Notes under the pieces: generated by a model
The model's input: the letters and a program-made list of their open reading frames with translations, nothing else
Databases searched by the model: none
What the model was told of the DNA's origin: nothing
Made by a program: the position numbers and the translations under genes
Source: Arthrobacter sp. H5
Lineage (GTDB): Bacteria > Actinomycetota > Actinomycetes > Actinomycetales > Micrococcaceae
Reading direction: 5' to 3'
DNA length: 37,113 nucleotides
Assembly: GCF_000520595.1 (NCBI RefSeq)
Contig: NZ_KI915037.1
Location: forward strand, 75,127 to 112,239
Part shown: positions 1 to 8,235 of the stretch, one piece after another
Layout of the letters: each line of letters opens with the position of its first letter
Numbering within the stretch: the stretch's first letter is position 1

Positions 1-25
1 CGAGCCGGTCAACTTGACCGGCTCG
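1..25. repeat. 25-nt perfect palindrome with a single central base
   Basis: The first 12 bases (cgagccggtcaa) are the exact reverse complement of bases 14-25, with one base at the centre. As RNA it would fold as a 10-bp GC-rich stem with a five-base loop (aactt). It may be the terminator of a gene left of the window, or an operator. No T-run follows on the plus strand. It could extend beyond the window edge. Confidence 0.6.
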
Positions 26-302
26 GGAGGCTCCGGGACTTCCCAGCACTTGATCTGCGCCGCGGTACGCGAGGGCCTCCTTCTTTGTCGCAGCATGTCG
101 TTGCACCATCGTGAGCTCCGTGAATACGGGCATACCCCGACACCGGCCACCAACCCGTCAACCACGACCAAGCGGAGGTTTGCAAATGAGGCAACGCATC
201 CGGCTACGCGGAGGTCCTAAGAGTCAACGCGGGGTCTTACGTTTCCGACAGCCCGCCGGTAGGTTGGAACCACCGACATGACCGGCAATGAAAGGCTTCA
301 CC
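26..302. other. Intergenic stretch without a recognisable gene
   Basis: I see no coding region I can support here. The reverse strand at 1-110 reads in places like protein (for example AQIKCWEVPEPPEP) but only with frame changes, so it may be the decayed end of a gene lying left of the window. The last 15 bases carry the GAAAGG ribosome-binding site of the next gene. Confidence 0.4.
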
Positions 303-464
303 ATGAGCGAGCAGGGCAACGAAGACGACGCCGCGGAAGAAAGCTCCCTGGAGCGGGAACCGAACGAACCGGGAGAGAACTCCGCTAGCGGCACGGAAGC
401 CGGTGGATACGGCGGTCCCGGCCCCGAAAACGAAACTGCGGAAAAAGCCGACGACGGCCGCTAA
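303..464 (+). CDS. Small acidic protein of unknown function (53 aa), paralogue of the gene at 8236
   Basis: This 53-residue frame starts MSEQGNEDDAAEES and ends ADDGR. It is dominated by Glu, Asp, Gly and Ser, has no hydrophobic segment and no cysteine, so it should be soluble and probably disordered. A GAAAGG ribosome-binding site lies 8 nt before the ATG. The same leader (tgaaaggc, a few bases, then accATGAG) and the same MSEQ opening occur before the 124-aa gene at 8236, and both contain a GGY motif, so I read them as a short and a long member of one family. Its stop codon overlaps that of the convergent acyl-CoA ligase. Function unknown; a stress-related role is only a guess. The start is supported by the shared leader. 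Confidence 0.6.
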   Translation: MSEQGNEDDAAEESSLEREPNEPGENSASGTEAGGYGGPGPENETAEKADDGR

Positions 465-1975
465 ACCTTGATCTCCCGCTTGAGGATCTTGCCAGTTGGT
501 CCCTTCGGCAGAGCGTCCACGAACTCCAGCGTTCGAGGGTACTTGTAGGCGGCCACCCGCTCCTTCACAAAGTCCAGAATCTCTTGACGCAGAGCGGTTT
601 CATCCTGAGCGGCCGCCTCGGCTTTCAGCGCGACCACGGCCACAATCTCCTCGCCCTGCAGGTCATCCGCGACCCCAATGACGGCGGCCTCCGCAACGGC
701 AGGGTGCTCATACAGCACCTCCTCGACCTCCCGTGGATACACGTTGTAGCCGCCACGGAGTATGACGTCCTTCTTCCGGTCAACAATGAAGATGGCGCCG
801 TCGTCGTCGAATTTTGCAAGGTCCCCGGTGCGGAACCAGCCGTCCGGGATGGCCGCCGCCGTGGCGTCGTCGTTGTTCCAGTAGCCTTTCATCACGCAGT
901 GACCCCGCACGGATAGTTCTCCTACCTCGCCGGTGGGCACCTCGGCGCCGTCCTCGTCCAGCATCCGCACCTCGACACCGTCCACCGGTGTGCCAATGGA
1001 TCCGGGCTTACGCTCGGTGCCGCGGCGGTTGAAGCTCACAATCGGCGACGTTTCGGACAGTCCGTACCCTTCCAACAGTTCGGCCCCGAATACCCGCTCA
1101 AACTCACGCAGCACCTCCACCGGCAACGCAGATCCCCCCGACACCGCAACCCGGAGGGAGGACAGGTCCGCAGAGGAAACGGAGGGGTGCCGGAGCATCG
1201 CGATATACATGGTGGGAACGCCTTCAAAGATGGTTACCCTGTCCCGTTGGATGATCTCCAGCGCCTTGGCGGGCTCAAACTTCGGCAGCAGAGTAACGGT
1301 GGCGCCGGTCAGGACGGAGGCGTTCAGTGCGCAGGTCTGCCCAAAGATATGGAAGAACGGAAGCCCGCCGAACAGCACGTCACCGGCCGTGGTGCCCATC
1401 AAATCCCGGGAGATTTCTGCGTTCCGGCGCAGGTTGTCATGCGTGAGCGCCGCGCCCTTGGGCCGGCCGGTTGTCCCTGAGGTGTACAGCAGCACGGCCG
1501 TCTCGCCGCCGTCCACGGAGTGCACGCCGAGTGCCGGCTCCACCTGACTGAGCTGCTGCATGAACGTTCCGCCATCCACGGTAATGACTTCGAGGGGCAC
1601 ACCCTGGTCGGCAGCAGACGTCTCGGCACCGGCCACGGCCTCCTTCACAATCCCGTCCCAGGCGAACACCAGCCGCGCTCCGGAATCGGTGAGGTGATAG
1701 GCAACCTCACGTGCCTTCAGGAGAGGGTTGAGCGGAACCACAATCGCCCCGAACCGCAACACTCCGTAGTAGATGAAGGCCATCTGGGGGATGTTAGGCA
1801 TGACCAGCGCAACCCGGTCGCCGGGAGATACTCCCTTCTGCGACAGTAGCCCGCAAACCCGCTGACTCATCAGCTCCATTGCCCCGAACGTGAGCTCAAC
1901 ATCGTCAAGTTTGATAGCAAGCGCGTCCTGGTGCGCAGCAGCTGCAGCGCTGAGGTTTTCGGCAAGATTGGTCAC
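461..1975 (-). CDS. Long-chain fatty acid--CoA ligase (AMP-binding family)
   Basis: This enzyme activates a fatty acid to an acyl-adenylate with ATP and then transfers it to coenzyme A, in the cytosol or at the membrane, feeding beta-oxidation or lipid synthesis. The 504 residues are the normal length. Visible motifs in order: the P-loop YTSGTTGRPKG (164-174), YGLSETS (304-310), TGD (383-385), the hinge region DRKKDVILRGGY (399-410) and the catalytic lysine in PKGPTGK (K496). The start is GTG with AAGGAG about 6 nt upstream. Chain-length preference cannot be read from sequence; other acids (for example coumarate-like) are possible. The gene stands alone, with a 7+7 bp inverted repeat just upstream and the terminator of the transporter gene before that. 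Confidence 0.9.
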   Translation of the reverse strand: MTNLAENLSAAAAAHQDALAIKLDDVELTFGAMELMSQRVCGLLSQKGVSPGDRVALVMPNIPQMAFIYYGVLRFGAIVVPLNPLLKAREVAYHLTDSGARLVFAWDGIVKEAVAGAETSAADQGVPLEVITVDGGTFMQQLSQVEPALGVHSVDGGETAVLLYTSGTTGRPKGAALTHDNLRRNAEISRDLMGTTAGDVLFGGLPFFHIFGQTCALNASVLTGATVTLLPKFEPAKALEIIQRDRVTIFEGVPTMYIAMLRHPSVSSADLSSLRVAVSGGSALPVEVLREFERVFGAELLEGYGLSETSPIVSFNRRGTERKPGSIGTPVDGVEVRMLDEDGAEVPTGEVGELSVRGHCVMKGYWNNDDATAAAIPDGWFRTGDLAKFDDDGAIFIVDRKKDVILRGGYNVYPREVEEVLYEHPAVAEAAVIGVADDLQGEEIVAVVALKAEAAAQDETALRQEILDFVKERVAAYKYPRTLEFVDALPKGPTGKILKREIKV

Positions 1976-1997
1976 AGGATCTCCTTCGATCGCAGGG

Positions 1998-2015
1998 TGT
2001 TACCGGTGGGTAACA
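1998..2015. promoter_or_regulatory. Candidate operator upstream of the acyl-CoA ligase gene
   Basis: TGTTACC-GGTG-GGTAACA is a perfect 7+7 bp inverted repeat with a 4-bp centre, 23 bp upstream of the GTG start of the ligase gene. Short dyads of this size in front of fatty-acid genes are often bound by TetR-family acyl-CoA-responsive repressors. No regulator gene lies beside it, so the assignment is inference. Confidence 0.45.
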
Positions 2016-2058
2016 GTCTGTTTCATCGGGTTCCAGTCCGCAAGGGCCGCGAACGACG

Positions 2059-2090
2059 GCGGCGCCCGCCCTTCACCGGGCGGGCGCCGC
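2059..2090 (-). terminator. Hairpin terminator after the POT transporter gene
   Basis: A perfect 13-bp GC-rich inverted repeat (gcggcgcccgccc and its complement, with a TTCACC loop) lies 21 bp past the transporter stop on the minus strand. It has no clear U-run, which is common for actinobacterial terminators. It separates the transporter operon from the acyl-CoA ligase gene. Confidence 0.7.
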
Positions 2091-2110
2091 TGGCGCTGTG
2101 GCTGGTTGCG

Positions 2111-3577
2111 TTACCGCACGCCGCTCATCAGTTTTTTGATGCCGGGAGTTGCAACGGCCAGGGCAATTCCGAGAATGATTGCGGTGATGCCGCTGAAGGA
2201 GAAATACGGAACTTCGTTGTCTTGGTTGTAGTAACCGGCAAGGATGCCGGCCACGGTGGTGCCAAGCGAAATGGACAGGAAGTTCAGAGCCACCATCTGT
2301 GTGCGGAAAACCCTTGGGGCCAACTTGGTGGCCACCGATAGTCCGATGGGGGAAAGGAACAGCTCGGCGAACGTGAAAAACAGGAGGATCATCGCGAGAG
2401 CAATCAACGGAGTACTGTTTTGCCCGCCTCCCGAGAACGGGATAAACAGCAGGAAGGCTACGCCCATGAAGACCAGCCCGAGTGCAAACTTCAGCGGAGA
2501 CGAGGGCTGGCGGCTTCCCAGTTTCGTCCACAGAGCCGCGAAAATCGCCGCGAAGATGATGATGAAAATCGGGTTGATCGACTGGACGAAGCTCGGTGGC
2601 ATGACCCAGCCAAACAGGTTCCGGTCAAGGCTTCGGTCCGCGTAGATAGCCACAACAGTGAATTGCTGCTGGAACAACGCCCAGAAGGCGGCGCTTGCAA
2701 GGAACATGGGAATGAAGGAGTAGACGCGTTTGCGTTCAATGGCGTTGACCCGCGGATTGCGGAGGATCACCACAAAGTACGCAACGGAGGCGGCGATCGC
2801 GAGGTAGGCCATGACCAGTGCCAGGTTTGCCGGGTTCACCAGACCGGTGAGGAATGCGACCACAATGATGACGATCGCTCCCGCGGCAATAGCAAGCAGC
2901 ATCCTGGAATTTCCACCGGGCAGGGGGTTTGCCACCGAGTGGGACTCCTCCGGGAGGTTCTTGCGTGTCAGCGCGTACTGAGTCAGGCCGATGGCCATGC
3001 CGATCGCTGCTAGCCCAAACCCGTAGTGGAAGCCGTATTCCGTCCAGGCAAGACCGGTCAGGAGCGGTCCGATCAGCGCACCGAGGTTGATGCCCATGTA
3101 GAAGAGGGAGAACCCTGCGTCACGGCGGTCATCACCCTCCTTATACAGCGTTCCCACCAGTGAAGTTGCGTTGGCTTTCAATCCGCCGGAACCGAAGCCA
3201 ACCAGTATCAAGCCGATGGCCAGGCCCACGCCGCCGGGCAGCAAAGCCAGGGCGATGTGGCCAAGCATGATCATGATGGCTGAATAGAACAGCACCTTCT
3301 CGGAACCAAGGATGCGGTCCGCGAGCCATGCGCCAAGAATGGTGGAAAGATAGACGCCGCCACCGTAGGCGCCGACAAGGCCGGTGGCTATTCCCTGGTC
3401 AATTCCGAGACCACCGTCGGCCACGGAGTAGTACATGTAATACAGCAGGATGCCCTGCATGCCATAGAAGGAGAATCGTTCCCAAAGTTCAACGCTGAAG
3501 AGGTTGGCCAGCATCCGGGGGTGTCCCAGAAATGTCTTTTCTGCCGGATTGGCAGGGGGTTTTTGAGTTGTGCTCAT
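2111..3577 (-). CDS. POT-family (PTR2) proton-dependent di-/tripeptide transporter
   Basis: A 488-residue integral membrane protein of the major facilitator superfamily, expected to import di- and tripeptides with protons. The family's proton-coupling motif ExxERFxYYG is present as E30-LWERFSFYG (30-39), and the PTR2 signatures GSGGLKANATSLVG (129-142) and FYMGINLGA (159-167) follow. About 12-14 hydrophobic segments are visible over the full length, as expected. It is the third gene of a minus-strand run, 32 bp downstream of the amidase and with it and peptidase E forms a likely peptide-use operon. A strong hairpin follows its stop. The ribosome-binding site is weak. Substrate range within the family is not predictable here. 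Confidence 0.88.
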   Translation of the reverse strand: MSTTQKPPANPAEKTFLGHPRMLANLFSVELWERFSFYGMQGILLYYMYYSVADGGLGIDQGIATGLVGAYGGGVYLSTILGAWLADRILGSEKVLFYSAIMIMLGHIALALLPGGVGLAIGLILVGFGSGGLKANATSLVGTLYKEGDDRRDAGFSLFYMGINLGALIGPLLTGLAWTEYGFHYGFGLAAIGMAIGLTQYALTRKNLPEESHSVANPLPGGNSRMLLAIAAGAIVIIVVAFLTGLVNPANLALVMAYLAIAASVAYFVVILRNPRVNAIERKRVYSFIPMFLASAAFWALFQQQFTVVAIYADRSLDRNLFGWVMPPSFVQSINPIFIIIFAAIFAALWTKLGSRQPSSPLKFALGLVFMGVAFLLFIPFSGGGQNSTPLIALAMILLFFTFAELFLSPIGLSVATKLAPRVFRTQMVALNFLSISLGTTVAGILAGYYNQDNEVPYFSFSGITAIILGIALAVATPGIKKLMSGVR

Positions 3578-3609
3578 TTATTCCATGATGCCATCGGGCT
3601 TTGGGGCTG

Positions 3610-5037
3610 TCATATCCACTTCAGTGCTCGCGCCGGGTGACCCCGGTGCGGGCGGAGATGACCCTCCAGTTGCGCCGACACAGCCAGCAGGTCCGCCTCG
3701 GCGCTGGGCCGCCCGATCAGCTGGATTCCCATGGAGAGTCCAGCGGCCGTGGTGTGCACCGGTACCGAGATGGCCGGCAGGCCGCAGACGTTCACCATCG
3801 ACGTGAACGGGGAGTACTGGCACTGCCGCATGTAATCCGTGTCCGCCTCCGAGGAGGTGTACCAGCCGATCGGCCTCGGCGACATTCCGAGGGCGGGCGT
3901 CAGAATCATGTCGAACTCCGCGTACTGCGCAATGGTGTCCTGTTCGAACTGCCTCAGGATGTCGACGGCGCCGGCCAGTTCGGTGCCGCTGCGCTCCTGT
4001 GCCCGGTGGCGGAGGGTGCGGGTAAGCGGCATGAGCTGCGGTTCGCGGCTCAGCGGAATCCGGGCGACGGCGAGGGCGGCGGTCCATACCGTCTGGAAGG
4101 CGCGGTGGTACCGCTCGTCATAGCGGATGTCCGTCTCAAGCAGATCATGCCCGACGGCGGTGAGTGCCTTAATCCCGGCATCCAGGCCCGCTTGGGCCGG
4201 CTGGTCGAGCGCGATGTGAAAGGCACTTGCGAACGGCGATGCCGTGCTCACGCCAATGCGGAACGTCCCTGCCGCACGTTGCGCCGCCTGGAGAAAAGAG
4301 CCGCTCCGCACCGCGGAAGTCGCGTGGTGATTCGGCTCGTTGACCATGGCGTCGAGCAGCACGGCGGCATCCGCCGTCGTTCTTGCCAAGGGCCCGGCTA
4401 CCACAAACTGGCCCAGATCGCTTTGCCCCGAGCCGGAAGGTACCCGGCCGCGGTTTGGCTTCAAGCCAACCAGCCCGGTGGCGGCGGCGGGGATCCTCAC
4501 CGACCCGCCGCCGTCGGTGCCCGGCGCAAACGGAAGCATGGCGGCGGCGACGGCGGCCGCACTCCCGCCGGACGATCCTCCAGGGCTGAGCGTGGGATCG
4601 AGGGGATTGCGCGCGGACGGGGCAACGCGGTTCTCGCTGTAGCAGCTCAGGCCGAACTCAGGAACCTGCGTTTTGCCGAGGCTGATGGCTCCAGCGCGCC
4701 GCAGCACGGATACCAGTGGGGAGTCGCTGAGGGCAGTGCCATGGTCCAGTGCCGCGCTCCCGTGGGTGGTTTTGACACCCGCGACGTCGGCCAGATCCTT
4801 ATGCGCCAGCGGCAGTCCGTGAAGGGCGGGCAGATCACCACCTTCGGCCTGACGTTGATCGGCGGCGACAGCTTCGGCAAGAGCCAAATCCGCTGTGACC
4901 GTGACAAAAGATCCCAGGCCGGGGTTCAGTTCCTCAATGCGCCGGAGGTAATGCGCGGTCAATTCGCGGGAGCTGAGTTCGCCGCGGGCAATGGCGTCCC
5001 GTTGGGCCAGTGCGGTCAGCTCGTGGAGAGCAGTCAC
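3610..5037 (-). CDS. Amidase-signature family amidohydrolase
   Basis: Amidase-signature enzymes hydrolyse amide bonds with a Ser-cisSer-Lys triad. All three are visible with the canonical 75 and 24 residue spacing: K80 in LPLAHKDL, S155 in SPGGSSGGSA and S179 in DGGGSVRIPA. The length (475 aa) is normal. It is not a GatA by context, since no gatB or gatC is adjacent and the gene sits between peptidase E and a peptide carrier. Its ATG overlaps the stop of peptidase E by 4 bp (ATGA), which implies translational coupling. The natural substrate is unknown; short aliphatic or aryl amides, cyclic amides or amino-acid amides are all possible. Confidence 0.88.
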   Translation of the reverse strand: MTALHELTALAQRDAIARGELSSRELTAHYLRRIEELNPGLGSFVTVTADLALAEAVAADQRQAEGGDLPALHGLPLAHKDLADVAGVKTTHGSAALDHGTALSDSPLVSVLRRAGAISLGKTQVPEFGLSCYSENRVAPSARNPLDPTLSPGGSSGGSAAAVAAAMLPFAPGTDGGGSVRIPAAATGLVGLKPNRGRVPSGSGQSDLGQFVVAGPLARTTADAAVLLDAMVNEPNHHATSAVRSGSFLQAAQRAAGTFRIGVSTASPFASAFHIALDQPAQAGLDAGIKALTAVGHDLLETDIRYDERYHRAFQTVWTAALAVARIPLSREPQLMPLTRTLRHRAQERSGTELAGAVDILRQFEQDTIAQYAEFDMILTPALGMSPRPIGWYTSSEADTDYMRQCQYSPFTSMVNVCGLPAISVPVHTTAAGLSMGIQLIGRPSAEADLLAVSAQLEGHLRPHRGHPARALKWI

Positions 5038-5786
5038 CGTGACGGGCCGAGGAACCGCGGCTCAACCCGCTCTTCGACTGCCACTGCATCGACGCTCTCG
5101 CCGGCACCGGCGCGCACAATGTAGGCACCCTTGCCGGGTGACTCACTGACCGCTTCCATGAGGCGGGTGCCTTGGTACACCAGACCAACGCCGTCGTCGG
5201 TGCAGTGAGTCTCACCCAGCGTGCCGTCGGCGACCAGACGGTGAATGAGGGGTCTGCGCTGATCCTCGGAATCGTAGTGCACGCCATTGCCAAAGGGCAG
5301 GAATCCCAGAGCGTTGGTGACCGGCTGCAGTTCGGGGCCAAAGGAGTCGGTGGTGCCGCCCTGGAACCAACACAGCGATCCGGCGGAGACCCCTGCCAGC
5401 ACCACGCCGGCCTCCCAGACGCGGCGGAAGGCCTCGTCCAGTCCATGAACCCGCCACACGGCGAGCAGATTGGCCACCGATCCGCCGTTGACCCAGACCA
5501 CATCCTGGTTTAGAAGGTGTTCCTCCGGGTTCTGCACATTCGGCATGGTGAAAAGATTCAGGCAGGTGGACTGAAAGCCGGCCACCCGCGACGCCTCGGT
5601 GAAGCGCTGGTTCCATTCCCGCGAATCGCCTCCTGCGGTACCCAGAAAGGTGATCCGCGGCGCCCGTCCGGAGACACCGGACAGCTCCACCGCGTGGTGC
5701 ACCAGGTGGTTGAATTCCACATCCACCCGGTGGCCGCGCCTATAGCCACCGGAAGTTGCAAGGATGGTGGGTTGCTCCGCGGGCAT
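5034..5786 (-). CDS. Peptidase E-like serine peptidase (family S51)
   Basis: Family S51 enzymes cut small substrates such as Asp-X dipeptides; relatives include cyanophycinase. The 250 residues from the chosen start open with MPAEQPTILATSGGY and carry the VNGGSVANLLAVW segment (99-111), the nucleophile elbow GVSAGSLCW with S134, and a likely catalytic histidine at H170 in GVHYDSED. A longer frame begins upstream at 5984 but runs over the rhodanese promoter and start region and lacks family similarity, so I start at 5786. It is the first gene of the minus-strand run peptidase E - amidase - POT transporter and is divergent from the rhodanese gene. Confidence 0.85.
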   Translation of the reverse strand: MPAEQPTILATSGGYRRGHRVDVEFNHLVHHAVELSGVSGRAPRITFLGTAGGDSREWNQRFTEASRVAGFQSTCLNLFTMPNVQNPEEHLLNQDVVWVNGGSVANLLAVWRVHGLDEAFRRVWEAGVVLAGVSAGSLCWFQGGTTDSFGPELQPVTNALGFLPFGNGVHYDSEDQRRPLIHRLVADGTLGETHCTDDGVGLVYQGTRLMEAVSESPGKGAYIVRAGAGESVDAVAVEERVEPRFLGPSR

Positions 5787-5873
5787 AGGCACCTCAGCAT
5801 GCTTGTGATCGGTCGGGTCCGCCTCCACTATAGGCTTGGACAGAGGTCGCCGGACAAGTGGAGGGCAAGCAGC
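5787..5873. promoter_or_regulatory. Divergent promoter region, peptidase E / rhodanese
   Basis: This 87-bp gap must hold the start signals of both flanking genes. A TATAGT hexamer on the minus strand (about 5829-5834) with TTGTCC 19 bp upstream is a weak candidate for the peptidase E promoter. The clear element is GGAGGG at 5860-5865, the ribosome-binding site of the rhodanese gene. Confidence 0.3.
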
Positions 5874-6200
5874 TTGAGCGAGTTTGAGAATGTGTTGGTT
5901 GACGCCGTCAGCACCGAAACAACGGTCCTTGACGTGCGCGAGGACTACGAATGGCAGGCGGGCCATATTGACGGTGCCCTGCATATCCCCGTTGAGCAGA
6001 TCCCCGCACGGCTTGAGGAACTGGATCCGGATGAGGACGTTCAGGTTATCTGCCGCACGGGTGGCCGCTCCTTCCGCGTGGCCCAGTGGCTGGTGGCCAA
6101 CGGGTATTCAGCGGTGAATGTTGCCGGAGGGATGGATGCCTGGGTTGAGGCGTCCAAACCAATAGTGTCCGAATCCGGGAAAGAGCCACGGGTCTTATGA
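5874..6200 (+). CDS. Single-domain rhodanese-like sulfurtransferase
   Basis: A 108-residue rhodanese domain: LDVREDYEWQAGHIDGA near the start, and the active-site loop CRTGGRS with the persulfide-carrying cysteine, followed by the NVAGGMDAW ending typical of the fold. Rhodaneses move sulfane sulfur between cytosolic acceptors. I chose a TTG start at 5874 because GGAGGG lies 8 nt before it and because the domain begins immediately after; the open frame continues upstream without family similarity and crosses the peptidase E gene on the other strand. Its stop overlaps the ATG of the next gene (ATGA), so it is coupled to prephenate dehydratase, although no metabolic link is obvious. Confidence 0.85.
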   Translation: MSEFENVLVDAVSTETTVLDVREDYEWQAGHIDGALHIPVEQIPARLEELDPDEDVQVICRTGGRSFRVAQWLVANGYSAVNVAGGMDAWVEASKPIVSESGKEPRVL

Positions 6201-7141
6201 ATTCGTACGCCTACCTGGGCCCCGAAGGAACCTTCACCGAGGCAGCTCTTCTGCAGGTGCCCGGGGCGGACTCCGCCGATCGGATTCCGGTCTCAACAGT
6301 CAACGCCGCACTTGACCTGGTGCGCAAGGGTGCGGTTGATGCCGCTATGGTGCCGATCGAGAATTCGGTTGAGGGCGGGGTCTCGGCCACTCTGGATGCC
6401 ATCGCCGGCGGAGAGCCGTTGCGGATCATCCGTGAGGTGCTGGTTCCCATTTCGTTTGTCCTGGTGGCACAGCCCGGCTTGGAACTCGCGGACGTCCGGA
6501 CGGTGGCCACGCACGGCCACGCCTGGGCGCAGTGCCGTGGGTGGACCGAAGCGCATATCCCTCAAGCAGAATATGTTCCCGCATCATCAACCGCTGCCTC
6601 AGCGTATGGGCTGCTGAACGACGATTGCACCTATGACGCCGGGATCTGCTCCCCGCTGGTGGCGGCACGCCTGTCCCTGCGCGTGCTGGCTGAACACATT
6701 GGCGATGTCTCCGACGCGGTCACTCGCTTCATCCTGGTGAGCAAACCAAACGTGTTGCCCGAGCCCACTGGGGCGGACAAGACCACCCTCGTCATCCCGC
6801 TGCCGGAGGATCATCCTGGTGCTTTGATGGAAATTCTTGACCAGTTTGCGGCGCGCGGCGTCAACCTGAGCCGTATCGAGTCGCGGCCAACGGGCCAGTT
6901 CCTTGGAGATTACTTTTTCAGCATTGACGCGGACGGACATATCGCCGACGCCAGGGTGGCCGACGCGCTGAAGGGTCTGCACCGCATCAGCCCTCAGCTT
7001 CGGTTTCTGGGCTCGTACGCCCGCGCGGACCGTCGGGAACACGACGTCGTCCGCCACACCACCGACGATGCATTCCGCGCAGCACATATATGGGTGGATT
7101 CACTGCTGAAACCCTCCCCGGACAGGGAAGATCTCCGCTAA
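6197..7141 (+). CDS. pheA: Prephenate dehydratase
   Basis: This cytosolic enzyme decarboxylates and dehydrates prephenate to phenylpyruvate, the committed step to phenylalanine. The 314 residues hold an N-terminal catalytic domain (about 1-185) with YLGPEGTFTE, PIENS (53-57) and the catalytic TRF motif (176-178), then a C-terminal ACT regulatory domain with PGALMEIL (207-214) and the ESRP motif (228-231) that binds phenylalanine for feedback inhibition. There is no chorismate mutase domain, so this is the monofunctional actinobacterial type. It overlaps the rhodanese stop by 4 bp and is followed after 34 bp by the topoisomerase gene. Confidence 0.95.
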   Translation: MNSYAYLGPEGTFTEAALLQVPGADSADRIPVSTVNAALDLVRKGAVDAAMVPIENSVEGGVSATLDAIAGGEPLRIIREVLVPISFVLVAQPGLELADVRTVATHGHAWAQCRGWTEAHIPQAEYVPASSTAASAYGLLNDDCTYDAGICSPLVAARLSLRVLAEHIGDVSDAVTRFILVSKPNVLPEPTGADKTTLVIPLPEDHPGALMEILDQFAARGVNLSRIESRPTGQFLGDYFFSIDADGHIADARVADALKGLHRISPQLRFLGSYARADRREHDVVRHTTDDAFRAAHIWVDSLLKPSPDREDLR

Positions 7142-7175
7142 CGCTCTCTAGCGTTCACTCCAAAGGGTGGTGGTT

Positions 7176-8149
7176 ATGACTCGGCTTCGCCGCAGTGATT
7201 TCAGCAAGGCCGGTATCACCAGGCGACGTCACGGGACAGGGTTCAGCTACGCCTCTGCCGATGGTTCTGTGCTGAAGGATCAGGCCGAGGTTGAGCGCGT
7301 GAAGGCTTTGGCCATCCCGCCCGCGTGGGCGGACGTATGGATTGCGCCCTACGCAAACGGACACATTCAAGCGGTTGGCACGGACGACGCCGGCAGGCGC
7401 CAGTACATCTACCATCCCGCATGGAGGGAACGGAAGGACAGGGAAAAATTTGATCGGGCGCTGGAGTTCGGAGAGCGTTTGCCCGGCGCACGACGGGTGA
7501 TCACGCAGCATCTGCGAAGTAAGGGCAGCGGTTTGGAGCGGGCACTGGCCGCCGGGCTACGGATAGTTGATGCGGGGCCCTGCGGATCGGCTCCACCCAA
7601 TATGTGGAGGCTAATGGGTCCTTTGGCGTCACCACGCTGCGGGTTGATCATGTGCAGCTCCGCGGTCCCGTGGTCCGGTTCAACTTTCCGGGGAAAAGCG
7701 GCCAGCAATGGGAAAGCACCGTGGAAGATGCGGACCTGGCAGCGGCCCTGCGGCCCATGCTCCGCAGGGAGGGCGCGGACACCGTCCTTGCCTACCGTGC
7801 GGGTGACGGCGGGTGGCAACAGGTTGACGCAGCCCAGCTCAACGACTTCCTGCGCCAGGTCAGCGGTGACGGTTTCACCGCCAAGGATTTCCGGACGTGG
7901 CAGGCCACTGTGGTTGCTGCAATGGAGCTTGCACGTCTCGATCTCAAGGCGGCCAGCCGGACTGCCCGCCAAAAAGCCGTGGCAGCAACTATGCGCAGCG
8001 TTGCCGATCACCTGGGTAACACGCCCGCAGTCGCGCGAAGCTCCTACGTTGATCCGCGATTGGTTGACCGTTTCATGAGCGGCGAGGTGATCCCCGTGGC
8101 AGGGTACTCGGCGTCGGAGAAGGCTGTTCGCGGGCTGCTTAATGCCTAG
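7176..8149 (+). pseudogene. DNA topoisomerase IB, broken by a one-base deletion
   Basis: The N-terminal part (ITRRRHGTGFSY, LAIPPAWADVWI, GTDDAGRRQYIYHP, DREKFDRALEFG) is in one frame up to LRIVDAG near 7576. The catalytic part continues one frame away: ALRIGSTQYVE, FNFPGKSGQQWE, FTAKDFRTWQ and the nucleophile tyrosine in RSSYVDPRLVDRF, ending at 8149. One base is missing in the ggggccc run at 7574-7580; restoring it rejoins the frames exactly with no lost residue. Everything else is full length (about 324 aa). The enzyme would relax supercoils by a 3'-phosphotyrosine mechanism. A sequencing error in a GC run or a very recent mutation are both possible. ATG 7176 is preferred, with AAAGG upstream; GTG 7167 is possible. 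Confidence 0.85.
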
Positions 8150-8171
8150 GAAAGCTTCCGCGCCGCCCGTC

Positions 8172-8189
8172 CCGTAAGTAGGCTTACGG
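8172..8189. promoter_or_regulatory. Perfect 7-bp dyad upstream of the acidic protein gene
   Basis: CCGTAAG-TAGG-CTTACGG, a 7+7 bp inverted repeat with a 4-bp centre, 46 bp upstream of the ATG at 8236. The centre contains TAGGCT, which fits a TANNNT -10 element, so the dyad may be an operator placed over a promoter. No regulator is adjacent. Confidence 0.45.
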
Positions 8190-8235
8190 TGAGCGCCCGG
8201 CCAGTGGCGCGGACCTTTGATGAAAGGCAGGCACC

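Noticed and set aside
1-194. Possible end of a decayed gene on the minus strand (AQIKCWEVPEPPEP)
   Set aside because: It reads as protein-like only by switching frames, and no family could be named.
5787-5984. N-terminal extension of peptidase E up to 5984
   Set aside because: The extra 66 residues have no family similarity and cover the rhodanese start and its ribosome-binding site.
7574-7580. Programmed frameshift in the topoisomerase gene
   Set aside because: The ggggccc run is not a typical slippery heptamer and no stimulatory hairpin was evident; a simple one-base loss explains it.
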